Shown piece after piece: positions 6,087-12,392 of a stretch of DNA of 38,784 nucleotides. The stretch covers positions 1-38,784 of the forward strand of contig JAUSEJ010000350.1 in NCBI GenBank assembly GCA_030650265.1. Direction: 5' to 3'. The notes beneath the pieces are model-generated. The model was given only the letters and a program-made list of their open reading frames with translations. It made no database searches and was not told the DNA's origin. The position numbers and the translations under genes were made by a program. Positions within the stretch are counted from its first letter, which is position 1. Every line of letters starts with the position of its first letter. Origin of the DNA: Dehalococcoidia bacterium (GTDB lineage Bacteria > Chloroflexota > Dehalococcoidia > JACPQF01).

Positions 6087-6537
6087 CTGGCGTCAGACCG
6101 GCTATGGCCAACTTCCCCACATCCTGGGGTCTATTGCCCTGCCCAAGATGACGCGGCTTGTAACGGAGGACCTCTACCGCCGTGGGTTCAACTCTGGATG
6201 CTCTGTCCAGGTGGCCGAATCGTTGTTGGCAGCAGATATGGGGTGTTCTGCCAGGACCTATATCCGTCATCTCAACATCTCGGAGTATGTCGGTTTTATA
6301 CGGCGCCGTCGGTTAGGCGAGGGAAACGTCAACATAATCGACCTCCTACTTCGTCCCTCCGATGGTCAGGGGGCCCATATGTCGGCCGGCATCCTAGCCC
6401 AACTTCCGCACCTACACCCGGCCCTCTTCAAGGATGAGCAGCACACAATGGAATGGTGGTTCGTGCAGGTCGCCTGGCATAAGGAAGCAATGAGGCCAAT
6501 TAGGGGAATGGTCCATCGGGACGGGAGGATGTCGTGA
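6076..6537 (+). CDS. Helix-turn-helix protein
   Basis: The 153-residue frame starts at TTG 6076, behind GGAGGG, and overlaps the upstream gene by 11 bases. A helix-turn-helix stretch is visible near residues 47-75 (VAESLLAADMGCSARTYIRHL). A basic wing (FIRRRRLGEGN) follows, similar to helix-turn-helix domains of phage replication or regulatory proteins. The C-terminal half, with HMSAGILAQLPHLHP and a WWFVQVAWHK stretch, is unassigned. An internal ATG (6148) is a possible alternative start. Two successive DNA-binding genes suggest a regulatory or replication pair. Confidence 0.55.
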   Translation: MRYSWRQTGYGQLPHILGSIALPKMTRLVTEDLYRRGFNSGCSVQVAESLLAADMGCSARTYIRHLNISEYVGFIRRRRLGEGNVNIIDLLLRPSDGQGAHMSAGILAQLPHLHPALFKDEQHTMEWWFVQVAWHKEAMRPIRGMVHRDGRMS

Positions 6538-6647
6538 GATACGCTGATCTCTGTTGGTGCTACATGGATGCCGCGCCTGAGGTTGTCCCTTGGTCCGAGC
6601 TGCTTCCGTGGATATGGACCCTGGCAGCCCTTGCCGTGCTTGAATGA
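6534..6647 (+). CDS. Tiny 37-residue peptide
   Basis: A GTG start at 6534 overlaps the previous stop (GTGA), with GGGAGG suitably upstream. The peptide has an acidic N terminus and a short hydrophobic C-terminal half (WIWTLAALAVLE). Its TGA overlaps the next ATG. A possible single-span membrane peptide; chained overlaps are the support. Confidence 0.45.
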   Translation: MRYADLCWCYMDAAPEVVPWSELLPWIWTLAALAVLE

Positions 6648-6817
6648 GAGACCCATACAGCGATGACCCCGACCTACCCTCCTGGCAAGCTGTCGCATGG
6701 TGCGTTCTCGCCATTCTCGCCTTCGGAGCCTTCGCCGTCACCAACTCCTATTTCGGTATCGTTCTGTTCGTCGTCTTCCTTGCCGTTGCGAGACACTTGC
6801 CCCGCTTCGAACCATGA
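6644..6817 (+). CDS. Small two-span membrane protein
   Basis: A 57-residue product in ATGA overlap on both sides. After a short acidic N terminus (DPYSDDPDLPSW) there are two hydrophobic segments, about residues 16-32 and 37-49, with a turn at TNSYFG. It ends with a basic RHLPRFEP tail. The layout is that of a small inner-membrane protein. It could be an accessory holin-like or superinfection-exclusion protein; position in a non-lysis region gives no clear answer. Confidence 0.5.
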   Translation: MRDPYSDDPDLPSWQAVAWCVLAILAFGAFAVTNSYFGIVLFVVFLAVARHLPRFEP

Positions 6818-6951
6818 CTAAGAGCACCCGTCAACCCGTCTTTCTTCCCAGCGGTAGAGCTCGCTGGCCGGGTGTCCAGGTCGAAGGCCTCTGTCCTTTA
6901 GCTCAGATGTTCGCACGGCGCGCTCTGTCTTCTCTCTTGCTTCTTCTTTAG
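6814..6951 (+). CDS. Small basic peptide ahead of the A-free tract
   Basis: ATG 6814 overlaps the previous stop (ATGA) and opens a 45-residue frame. The first part is basic (MTKSTRQPVFLPSGRARWPG) and the end is a Leu run produced by the start of the pyrimidine-rich tract. Coupling supports translation, but the Leu-rich tail looks like drift into noncoding DNA. Confidence 0.35.
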   Translation: MTKSTRQPVFLPSGRARWPGVQVEGLCPLAQMFARRALSSLLLLL

Positions 6952-7260
6952 CCTTTGTCTCTGTCTTCTCTATCGCCTACAATCGTACCCTTCAATCTTG
7001 TCTCTGTTGTTTGTTCTTGTTGTTCTTGCTCTTGTTTGTTCTTTAGTCTCTCTTGTGGTGTCTATCTTGTGTTGTCTGTTGTTTGTCTTGTCTGTCTTGT
7101 CTGTTGTTTCTCTCTTCGTTCTTGTTCCCTTGTCTCTCTCTGTGTCTGCTGTCTTCTCGTCGTTCTCTATCTTGTTCTCTATCTTGGCCTACCCGTATAC
7201 CTTCTTTGTTGTTTCGTTCTTTCGTGTTTGTCCACTACTAGGATTTTCTACAGAATTCCG
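6952..7260 (+). other. Adenine-depleted pyrimidine/G tract
   Basis: About 300 bases without a credible gene. The plus strand is almost only T, C and G in words such as TCTTGT, TTGTC and TCTCTC. From 7065 to 7168 there are 104 consecutive bases with no adenine. Apparent frames here encode runs of Leu, Val, Ser and Cys and are artefacts of composition. The tract ends just before a consensus promoter. The minus strand would be a T-free purine-rich/C strand. It could act in strand separation, packaging or recombination; no evidence decides. Confidence 0.7.
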
Positions 7261-7278
7261 CGGCTAAAGGGCATTCCC

Positions 7279-7306
7279 TTGACACTGGATACTGTTGTGG
7301 TATAAT
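7279..7306 (+). promoter_or_regulatory. Consensus extended -10 promoter
   Basis: Perfect TTGACA (7279-7284), a 16-base spacer ending TGG, and perfect TATAAT (7301-7306). The ATG at 7314 follows seven bases later, so +1 falls on or next to the start codon. This is the best promoter in the window. Confidence 0.85.
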
Positions 7307-7313
7307 GGGAGAT

Positions 7314-7547
7314 ATGAAGAGGCATTGTAAGCGATGTGGGGTAGACTGGTTGAGTCGTGGGGACATCAAGGAGGGAGAGGGATGGAGGCCGGTAAAGTGT
7401 CCGAGGTGTCAGAGTTTGAAGTGGGATGAAGAGAGTGTGGAAGTGAGGGCATGGCGAGAGGAGACCCGTCGAGAGGCGAAGGCCCGGAACCAGCGAGGGC
7501 TTGGGATGAAGGTCAGGGGTGGGATCATTGAAGGGTGGAGAACATAG
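7314..7547 (+). CDS. Zinc-ribbon protein from a leaderless promoter
   Basis: The 77-residue product begins MKRHCKRCGVDWLSRG and has a second knuckle, CPRCQSLKW, about twenty-five residues on, a clear zinc ribbon, followed by a basic/acidic helix. ATG 7314 is chosen because ATG 7305 lies inside the -10 hexamer. The ribbon resembles that of the gene at 8909 (C-x-x-C-x-x-x-W-L-[ST]-R, then CP-[RK]-C-x-S-x-x-W), so the two are probably paralogues. Likely a small nucleic-acid-binding or regulatory protein at the head of this unit. Confidence 0.65.
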   Translation: MKRHCKRCGVDWLSRGDIKEGEGWRPVKCPRCQSLKWDEESVEVRAWREETRREAKARNQRGLGMKVRGGIIEGWRT

Positions 7548-7548
7548 C

Positions 7549-7758
7549 ATGAGAGTCGAACAGTGTCGGGATTGTGGTGCGGTGGCTGGGCATGGGGGGC
7601 CTGCGGAGACACTTACTGGGGGATTGTGTTCCAAATGTCGGGCATGGCGGGCGGAGCATAACGGAGAACCGATGTGCCCGGAAGAACAGCGCCGGCTAAA
7701 ATGGGCGCAATTCCCGCAATATAGGAGTGAGAGGGACGGGGAGGCGAGCGTAGCATGA
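7549..7758 (+). CDS. Small zinc-ribbon protein
   Basis: A 69-residue product starting MRVEQCRDCGAVAGHGG with a second pair, CSKCRAWR. The C-terminal half carries a CPEEQRRLKWAQFPQY stretch. ATG 7549 is one base after the previous stop, with GGAG upstream. Its stop overlaps the next gene (ATGA). Function unknown. Confidence 0.6.
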   Translation: MRVEQCRDCGAVAGHGGPAETLTGGLCSKCRAWRAEHNGEPMCPEEQRRLKWAQFPQYRSERDGEASVA

Positions 7759-7880
7759 GCGAGTCTCAGTTCGTGGCGCACCATTGCCCCGTTTGCGGGG
7801 GCTGCACGTTCTTTGCCAGTGAGTCGTGGCTGATATGTGCTCTCTGTGGCGGGCATGAGAAGATGGAGATATTCGAATGA
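7755..7880 (+). CDS. Tiny 41-residue zinc-knuckle peptide
   Basis: MSESQFVAHHCPVCGG opens the peptide and CALCGGHEK follows about twenty residues later, a complete two-knuckle zinc ribbon in 41 residues. ATGA overlaps occur at both ends. It is too short for routine gene callers, but the Cys pairs and coupling make it convincing. Confidence 0.6.
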   Translation: MSESQFVAHHCPVCGGCTFFASESWLICALCGGHEKMEIFE

Positions 7881-8011
7881 ATGATCCGTACGAGGTCAAC
7901 AGGGATATAAACTGGGGGGCGGTGGCGTGGCTTCTGGTCGCCATCCTGGTCTTCGGAGTGCTGCTGGTCCTTTGGGACACTGGTTTTCGGTTCCCGCCGG
8001 AGCCTGCGTGA
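7877..8011 (+). CDS. 44-residue single-span membrane peptide
   Basis: A short polar N terminus (MNDPYEVNRDINWG) is followed by about twenty hydrophobic residues (VAWLLVAILVFGVLLVLW) and a Pro-rich tail. The ATGA overlap with the zinc-knuckle peptide supports translation. A likely inner-membrane peptide of unknown role. Confidence 0.55.
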   Translation: MNDPYEVNRDINWGAVAWLLVAILVFGVLLVLWDTGFRFPPEPA

Positions 8012-8017
8012 GAAGAA

Positions 8018-8338
8018 ATGGAACATGAAAGAGGCCGAGGCCTACAGGTGGAGACAGAAGGAAGGAGTAACGTTACGATCTCCTACATAGGGGTACACTT
8101 CAGTTACGTGGTGGACAAAGGGGTCACCGATGCCATTGACGAGGCCGACGAGTTAGGTTGGAAGACCTATGTCAGGGAACAAAACCGATTAGAGTTGGCC
8201 GCGTGCTATCCGGTCTCCTACTCGTTTCCATGCGGTTTTGTGGGTAACTATGGGACTTTGGACGATGTGCCAATGGAGGATACCCCTTGTCCTTGTGGGA
8301 ACCCTGCCCACTGGCTTGTCAAGTACAGTCGTCGTTGA
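8018..8338 (+). CDS. Hypothetical protein with a C-terminal Cys/His cluster
   Basis: The 106-residue product has a mixed alpha/beta body and ends with CPCGNPAHWLVKY, a possible zinc or metal site. ATG 8018 lies six bases after the previous stop. The stop overlaps a TTG start for a tiny peptide. No family recognised. Confidence 0.55.
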   Translation: MEHERGRGLQVETEGRSNVTISYIGVHFSYVVDKGVTDAIDEADELGWKTYVREQNRLELAACYPVSYSFPCGFVGNYGTLDDVPMEDTPCPCGNPAHWLVKYSRR

Positions 8339-8418
8339 AGGCGATTCTCGTCTGTCTTGGGGCAGTGGGGATTGTCGTTGTCTATATTGTTATCGTGCAG
8401 TGTTTGAGGGGGTACTAA
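8335..8418 (+). CDS. 27-residue hydrophobic peptide
   Basis: TTG 8335 overlaps the previous stop (TTGA) and opens MKAILVCLGAVGIVVVYIV, a single membrane span, ending two bases before the next gene. The start codon is weak and the peptide tiny, so this rests on hydrophobicity and spacing. Confidence 0.35.
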   Translation: MKAILVCLGAVGIVVVYIVIVQCLRGY

Positions 8419-8419
8419 G

Positions 8420-8785
8420 ATGACGAAGGATGAGTTTGAGGCAGGATATGCCTTAAGAAGCCACCTGACACTTGAAAAACTGCACGAGCTCGGGTTATAT
8501 GCCGTCACCTGCGCCTGTGGTGAAGATGGGTGTGAGGGATGGCAAATGACTTCAGTTGGACAAGATGGTGCAGGACTTCTTAAGGGGAGGGAAAAGATGT
8601 CTGCGAAGGATAGGAGTGGGGCCTTGATCTACATGGAGGTGCCACTTGCGACAGTGTTGGCAGACTATAGCAAAGGGCTGAAGGCAATGGCGGGGACAGA
8701 GATATTCGGGGTCGAGAGTTTGGTAGACGCAACAAAGGGAATCGTGATCTTCAAGGTCTTCACTCGTTCCGTGGGGGAGGGGTAG
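8420..8785 (+). CDS. Hypothetical protein with a CxCGxDGC segment
   Basis: The 121-residue product has an N-terminal helical region, a Cys cluster (CACGEDGCEGW near residue 31) and a C-terminal alpha/beta part with YMEVPLATVLADYSKGL. GAGGGGG precedes ATG 8420. No known family is recognised. It lies in the tiny-gene run between the terminase genes. Confidence 0.6.
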   Translation: MTKDEFEAGYALRSHLTLEKLHELGLYAVTCACGEDGCEGWQMTSVGQDGAGLLKGREKMSAKDRSGALIYMEVPLATVLADYSKGLKAMAGTEIFGVESLVDATKGIVIFKVFTRSVGEG

Positions 8786-8786
8786 A

Positions 8787-8912
8787 GTGAAGAAGCGATC
8801 TTTAAGGCGTAGGCACTTTTGCCTTATGTTGGGGCGCAAGGAGCGGGCGAGGCGGGCCAGAACAAACAGGTTCTGCTTGGCCATGCTCGCATCGGAATGG
8901 GTAGCGGAATGA
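8787..8912 (+). CDS. 41-residue highly basic peptide
   Basis: GTG 8787, one base after the previous stop and behind GAGGGG, opens MKKRSLRRRHFCLMLGRKER and continues with an Arg-rich stretch. Its TGA overlaps ATG 8909. The strong positive charge suggests DNA or RNA binding. Confidence 0.45.
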   Translation: MKKRSLRRRHFCLMLGRKERARRARTNRFCLAMLASEWVAE

Positions 8913-9121
8913 GGCTATCGTGTCTGCGGTGTCAGTGGAGTTGGCTCACGAGGCTAGAAGGAGTGTTCCCGAAGCGGTGTCCGAAGTGTGGGAGTCCGTA
9001 TTGGGCGAAGGAGCGGGGTTGGTGGAGAGAGAAACACCCAAGTAACGTGGGGGCCGGACATACAGATGGCGATGGCAGCACAGTACTTTGGAACGAAGAC
9101 CGAGGGGTAGGTAGTTGGTAA
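8909..9121 (+). CDS. Zinc-ribbon protein, paralogue of the 7314 product
   Basis: A 70-residue product with CLRCQWSWLTR and CPKCGSPYWAKE knuckles, closely matching the pattern of the protein at 7314. ATG 8909 overlaps the previous stop (ATGA). The tail is Gly/Asp-rich. A frame extending upstream to 8819 is possible but not coupled. Confidence 0.6.
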   Translation: MRLSCLRCQWSWLTRLEGVFPKRCPKCGSPYWAKERGWWREKHPSNVGAGHTDGDGSTVLWNEDRGVGSW

Positions 9122-9564
9122 TCATCGGGGGTGGCTTAACGCCTGATATGGGGGCAGATTTAGATGAGGTATGGCTGAGAGTCTTAAAAGGGGCTGGTTG
9201 CATCGATGGGCAGGGAGTGGTTGTAACGGAAGGGTTAAAGAACGCACTCATCGGGTTGGGATATGCCTTGGCCCGCGCCGACAACTTGCTTTCTTTGGAG
9301 TGCAAGGCTATTCTGGTGAGCACTGACGCTGAGATAATGTCTGAGATTATGGGAGCTAACCTCTCAACCCGTACCCGTAACGCCTTGCGTAGGGCATATT
9401 TCCTATATGTAGGAATCATGCCACGAAAGCTCTTATCTCAGCTAACTCCCAGTGAGTTTGAGACTGCGAAGCCAAGGGGACTAGGGGTGGCTGCTCGCAC
9501 GGAAATACTCGCTAAATTCCCTAACTTGCGGGACGAAGACGGTGACCTTGGTAATTATCGCTGA
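9115..9564 (+). CDS. Protein with an RNA-polymerase alpha-CTD-like helix-hairpin-helix domain
   Basis: The 149-residue frame starts at TTG 9115 behind GAGGGG and overlaps both neighbours. Residues 82-137 follow the alpha C-terminal-domain pattern of bacterial RNA polymerase. L-S-x-R-x-x-N-A-L-R-R-A is followed by a V-G segment, then L-T-x-x-E-[FL], and finally G-L-G-x-x-[AS]-x-x-E-I. The N-terminal 80 residues, with GLTPDMGADLDEVW, are not recognised. Such a domain could bind UP-element DNA or compete with the host alpha subunit, so a role in switching host transcription is plausible. Inference; a generic helix-hairpin-helix protein is the alternative. Confidence 0.55.
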   Translation: MVIIGGGLTPDMGADLDEVWLRVLKGAGCIDGQGVVVTEGLKNALIGLGYALARADNLLSLECKAILVSTDAEIMSEIMGANLSTRTRNALRRAYFLYVGIMPRKLLSQLTPSEFETAKPRGLGVAARTEILAKFPNLRDEDGDLGNYR

Positions 9565-11110
9565 CCGTCGGGAAGAGGACATCATCGCCATAACCGCGGC
9601 CATGCGGGTGCGGGAACGGCAGCGGTCAGGCCCGACGGAAGAAGAACTCCACTGGCGTGAGGCCGAGCTCGACCGATGCCGGACCGACATCCTTTACTGG
9701 ATTGACAACTACTGTTGGGGCTTCGATAACAGACTGCCTGTTGGGGAGCAGGAGTTCAAATTCAAGCTTTACGACTTCCAGGGACCATACGTACTGTGGC
9801 TGGAAGAGCGGTATCGAAGGCACCTGGACGGGCTGACCGAGAAAAGCCGGGACATGGGCGTTACTTGGCTTAACCTCTATTGGGATACGCACCATTGGCT
9901 CTTTGACGGCATGTTCCAAGCCCTCTTGGGAAGCCGCAAAGAAGAGATGGTTGACAACAACCAGATGGACTCGCATTTTGGCCGTCTGGACTTTGTGATA
10001 GAGCATCTCCCCGACTGGATGAAGCCGGCTGGATACGACCGCAAGAAAAACCGGACCTTCCTCAAAATCTACAACCCGGCTACCGGGGCACTGCTCGAAG
10101 GTGAATCAGCCAACAAGAAGTTCGGACGTCAGGGCCGCTACAATGTTTTGTACCTCGATGAGGCAGCTTTCATCCCTGACTTCAAGATCATCTGGGCTGG
10201 CACCGCCGACTCAAGCCCTTGCCGGATCGCAGTCTCGACGCCAAACCCATACGAGGCAAGCGGGTTAGACTTTGAGCATCTGAAAGACGGTGGCAAGGTC
10301 CCCGTCTACACCATTCATTGGAGGTCGCACCCGAAGAAGGACGACGCCTGGCTGGAGAACGAGCGGACGCGGCGGACGGATGAAGAGATCGCCGTCGAGA
10401 TCGAGATCAGTTACCAGGTGGCGCTCACCGGGCGGGTCTACGGCGAGTGGGACTCGCTCCCCCATGGTGACTTCCCCTACCGGGACGGCTGGCCCCTCTA
10501 CTGTGTCTGGGACTACGGCGTGGACGACGACACGGCGATGATATGGGCACAACGCAATCCCGTGAGCGGGAAGTTTCGCATTGTTGACCGTTATCACAAC
10601 AACGGGCGAGCCATTGACTTCTATATCCCCTGGGTAACGGGGCAGGTGGCGTCCGGGCTTCCTTATGAGTACACTGAAGCGGACTTGAACCAGATCGCTC
10701 GACATTCGGCATGGCCTATGGGCGTCCACTTCGGGGACCCCGCCGGACACCAGAGGAACCCGGTTACCGGAACCAGTGTCATTCACGCCTTGGGACTTGC
10801 ACAGATTATCGTCAACACCAAGGCCGACACTAATACATTCGAGAAACGACACCGAGAGACGCAGATGTTCATGCGACGGATCGAGGGGATCAATATGCCG
10901 GCTTGCCAAGCCCTCGACGACGCCATGAGGCACGCCCGGTATCCAAAGAGGGACGAAGGAGGCCAGGAGACTGGAGAGAGACGAGCGCCAGTTCACGATT
11001 GGACTGCGCACTACCGTTCGGGAATCGAATACTTAGCCGTAAATGCGCCCAAGATTATCGTTGGGGCGAAGAAACAGGGGAGACGGAAGTCGAGCTGGGA
11101 GAGGATGTAG
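9542..11110 (+). CDS. terL: Terminase large subunit
   Basis: The 522-residue product has the ATPase and nuclease order of large terminases. The Walker A-like segment is EKSRDMGVTW (about residues 99-108). Walker B is VLYLDEAAF (about 202-210) with the catalytic Glu, and the coupling motif is AVSTPNP. The RNase H-like nuclease carries acidic positions at WDYGVDDDTA (about 322), FGDPAG (about 395) and HDWTAHYRSGIEYL (about 482). It starts at GTG 9542, inside the end of the preceding gene. It cuts and translocates DNA into the procapsid together with the small subunit at 5022 and the portal at 13794. Confidence 0.93.
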   Translation: MTLVIIADRREEDIIAITAAMRVRERQRSGPTEEELHWREAELDRCRTDILYWIDNYCWGFDNRLPVGEQEFKFKLYDFQGPYVLWLEERYRRHLDGLTEKSRDMGVTWLNLYWDTHHWLFDGMFQALLGSRKEEMVDNNQMDSHFGRLDFVIEHLPDWMKPAGYDRKKNRTFLKIYNPATGALLEGESANKKFGRQGRYNVLYLDEAAFIPDFKIIWAGTADSSPCRIAVSTPNPYEASGLDFEHLKDGGKVPVYTIHWRSHPKKDDAWLENERTRRTDEEIAVEIEISYQVALTGRVYGEWDSLPHGDFPYRDGWPLYCVWDYGVDDDTAMIWAQRNPVSGKFRIVDRYHNNGRAIDFYIPWVTGQVASGLPYEYTEADLNQIARHSAWPMGVHFGDPAGHQRNPVTGTSVIHALGLAQIIVNTKADTNTFEKRHRETQMFMRRIEGINMPACQALDDAMRHARYPKRDEGGQETGERRAPVHDWTAHYRSGIEYLAVNAPKIIVGAKKQGRRKSSWERM

Positions 11111-11485
11111 ATGAGTGAACGCGGTAGTTTTGTAACGGAGTACATGGGTTGCGACGAGTGCTTCCGCCGTATGAGGGTTGTGCTTGAGAAGAACGGCAAG
11201 TTCCTCAAAGGCGTAGTAATACCCCCATGGGAGGGATATCCAGGGGCATTCTTGCCCATTCTGGTCGGTAAGATCGGCGGGGGGTACCCAGGGGAAGAGT
11301 GGTACTACATCATGTGCGAACTTTTCACCAAGGAGAATGCGCCATGTCACCCTGTCAGAATCGCCGTCCTGACCGAGGCTCCAGAAGAGCAGTGTATTCT
11401 TGAGGTCCAGACAAATGGGATCGTCAAGACAATCGTTTCGACGCGACGCAAAGTCAGAGCCAAGCGGAAGGAGGCAACAGTATGA
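11111..11485 (+). CDS. Hypothetical protein after the terminase
   Basis: A 124-residue product starting on the base after the terminase stop. It begins MSERGSFVTEYMGCDECFRRM, with two Cys close together, has a beta-rich centre with a CELFTKENAPCHPV segment, and a Lys/Arg-rich tail. Four Cys could bind zinc. Its stop overlaps the next ATG. No known family. Confidence 0.6.
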   Translation: MSERGSFVTEYMGCDECFRRMRVVLEKNGKFLKGVVIPPWEGYPGAFLPILVGKIGGGYPGEEWYYIMCELFTKENAPCHPVRIAVLTEAPEEQCILEVQTNGIVKTIVSTRRKVRAKRKEATV

Positions 11486-11703
11486 GCGAAATACCCCGGA
11501 TGTCAATCAGCAAGTTCAAGGCAACAGCCAAGGCGGGGATGGACCTGCCCGTGATCATCACGGTGGATGGCGAGGACGCGTTCGCCGTGGTTCCCATCGC
11601 GCAGATTGCCGAGGGTGAATCGATGGTGCGTGTCTTGCAGACACTCGTGGCGGATGAAGAAGAACCCGCTTGGCTACCCCCTGACGCCATCAGGGACTCA
11701 TGA
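11482..11703 (+). CDS. Phd/YefM-like antitoxin-type protein without a visible toxin
   Basis: The 73-residue product has the Phd/YefM N-terminal pattern: ISKFKATAKAG, then PVIITVDGEDAFAVVPI (residues 8-39), where the hydrophobic-T-x-x-G-x-x-x-A-V-V-P motif is typical. This fold binds operator DNA and, in toxin-antitoxin pairs, neutralises a toxin with its C terminus. The adjoining genes are not recognisable toxins (no PIN, Doc or RelE motifs), so it may be a stand-alone repressor or an anti-toxin decoy. ATGA overlaps exist on both sides. Confidence 0.6.
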   Translation: MSEIPRMSISKFKATAKAGMDLPVIITVDGEDAFAVVPIAQIAEGESMVRVLQTLVADEEEPAWLPPDAIRDS

Positions 11704-11879
11704 TGAACCTGCACGTCACGTGGAACGATGGAACTGACGAGGTATTCGCAAATGTTCATTGTGTCACGGTTTCTGGACTGCTGCTGGAATTAGAGATGCC
11801 AGACGGCAGAAAGACAACTGTGTCGTTGCTGGCGGTACGCAAGTGGCGAACCGGCCCATCGGACGGAGAAGGCGAATGA
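11700..11879 (+). CDS. Small beta-rich hypothetical protein
   Basis: A 59-residue product beginning MMNLHVTWNDGTDEVFANV, apparently a small all-beta domain. Its tandem ATG overlaps the stop of the Phd-like gene, and its own stop overlaps ATG 11876. Its position would fit a partner of the Phd-like protein, but no toxin signature is seen. Confidence 0.5.
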   Translation: MMNLHVTWNDGTDEVFANVHCVTVSGLLLELEMPDGRKTTVSLLAVRKWRTGPSDGEGE

Positions 11880-12085
11880 TCGCCCTTCATCATGTCCTCT
11901 GCGGGCATGTGGCATTTTATGTGACCGGCCAGGAGGCACTTGACAGCGGAGCGCGAGCGTCGGATGTGGTACTCTTAGATGGGCGCAAACCCGACGCCGG
12001 GACAGCGATAGTCTGCGGGAGTTGTGGGCAGCGCATCACGGGACAGGGGCTTATGACACTGCCTGGACCTGACAGGAGAGAGTGA
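11876..12085 (+). CDS. Small Cys/His zinc-binding-like protein
   Basis: A 69-residue product with HHVLCGH near the start and VCGSCGQRITG near the end, a likely zinc site. ATG 11876 overlaps the upstream stop (ATGA). Longer upstream frames are not coupled. Function unknown. Confidence 0.55.
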   Translation: MIALHHVLCGHVAFYVTGQEALDSGARASDVVLLDGRKPDAGTAIVCGSCGQRITGQGLMTLPGPDRRE

Positions 12086-12086
12086 G

Positions 12087-12377
12087 GTGAAGATGGTAGG
12101 GGGGACGCGGGCGGTCCTTGATGCGCTGATAGATCGGTTCCACGACACTCACTGGCGGTTTCCTACCAAGTTGGTTCTGGATCACGATTCGATAGAGGAA
12201 CTTCAACGGGAAATCGCTTTCCAGATGGGAATCGTCCCTTCGCCTTCTCTGATTCAGTTCTACACTGGGATACCCATCGAAACGTGGTCCCCTCCTGCCG
12301 GGTTTAAGTCTCTCCGTACGATCAAGGTGGTCCGTGATGAGAAGACTATGAGTTACCAATTCATCGGAGCAATGTAG
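12087..12377 (+). CDS. Hypothetical protein interrupted downstream by an HNH element
   Basis: The 96-residue product starts at GTG 12087 (or ATG 12093) behind AGGAG. It includes LVLDHDSIEELQREIAFQMG and a LIQFYTGIPIE segment, patterns seen in small phage structural or morphogenesis proteins but not assigned to a named family by me. Its stop TAG is followed at once by ATGTCACCA, which may be the original start of the next gene before insertion of the HNH gene. Confidence 0.6.
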   Translation: MKMVGGTRAVLDALIDRFHDTHWRFPTKLVLDHDSIEELQREIAFQMGIVPSPSLIQFYTGIPIETWSPPAGFKSLRTIKVVRDEKTMSYQFIGAM

Positions 12378-12392
12378 ATGTCACCAGCCACC

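Noticed and set aside
6955..7305. 116-residue frame and two shorter ones in the A-poor tract
   Set aside because: The translation is only Leu/Val/Ser/Cys runs caused by base composition; there is no proper start context.
10265..11011. 248-residue minus-strand frame
   Set aside because: Antisense shadow of the large terminase, whose motifs are unambiguous.
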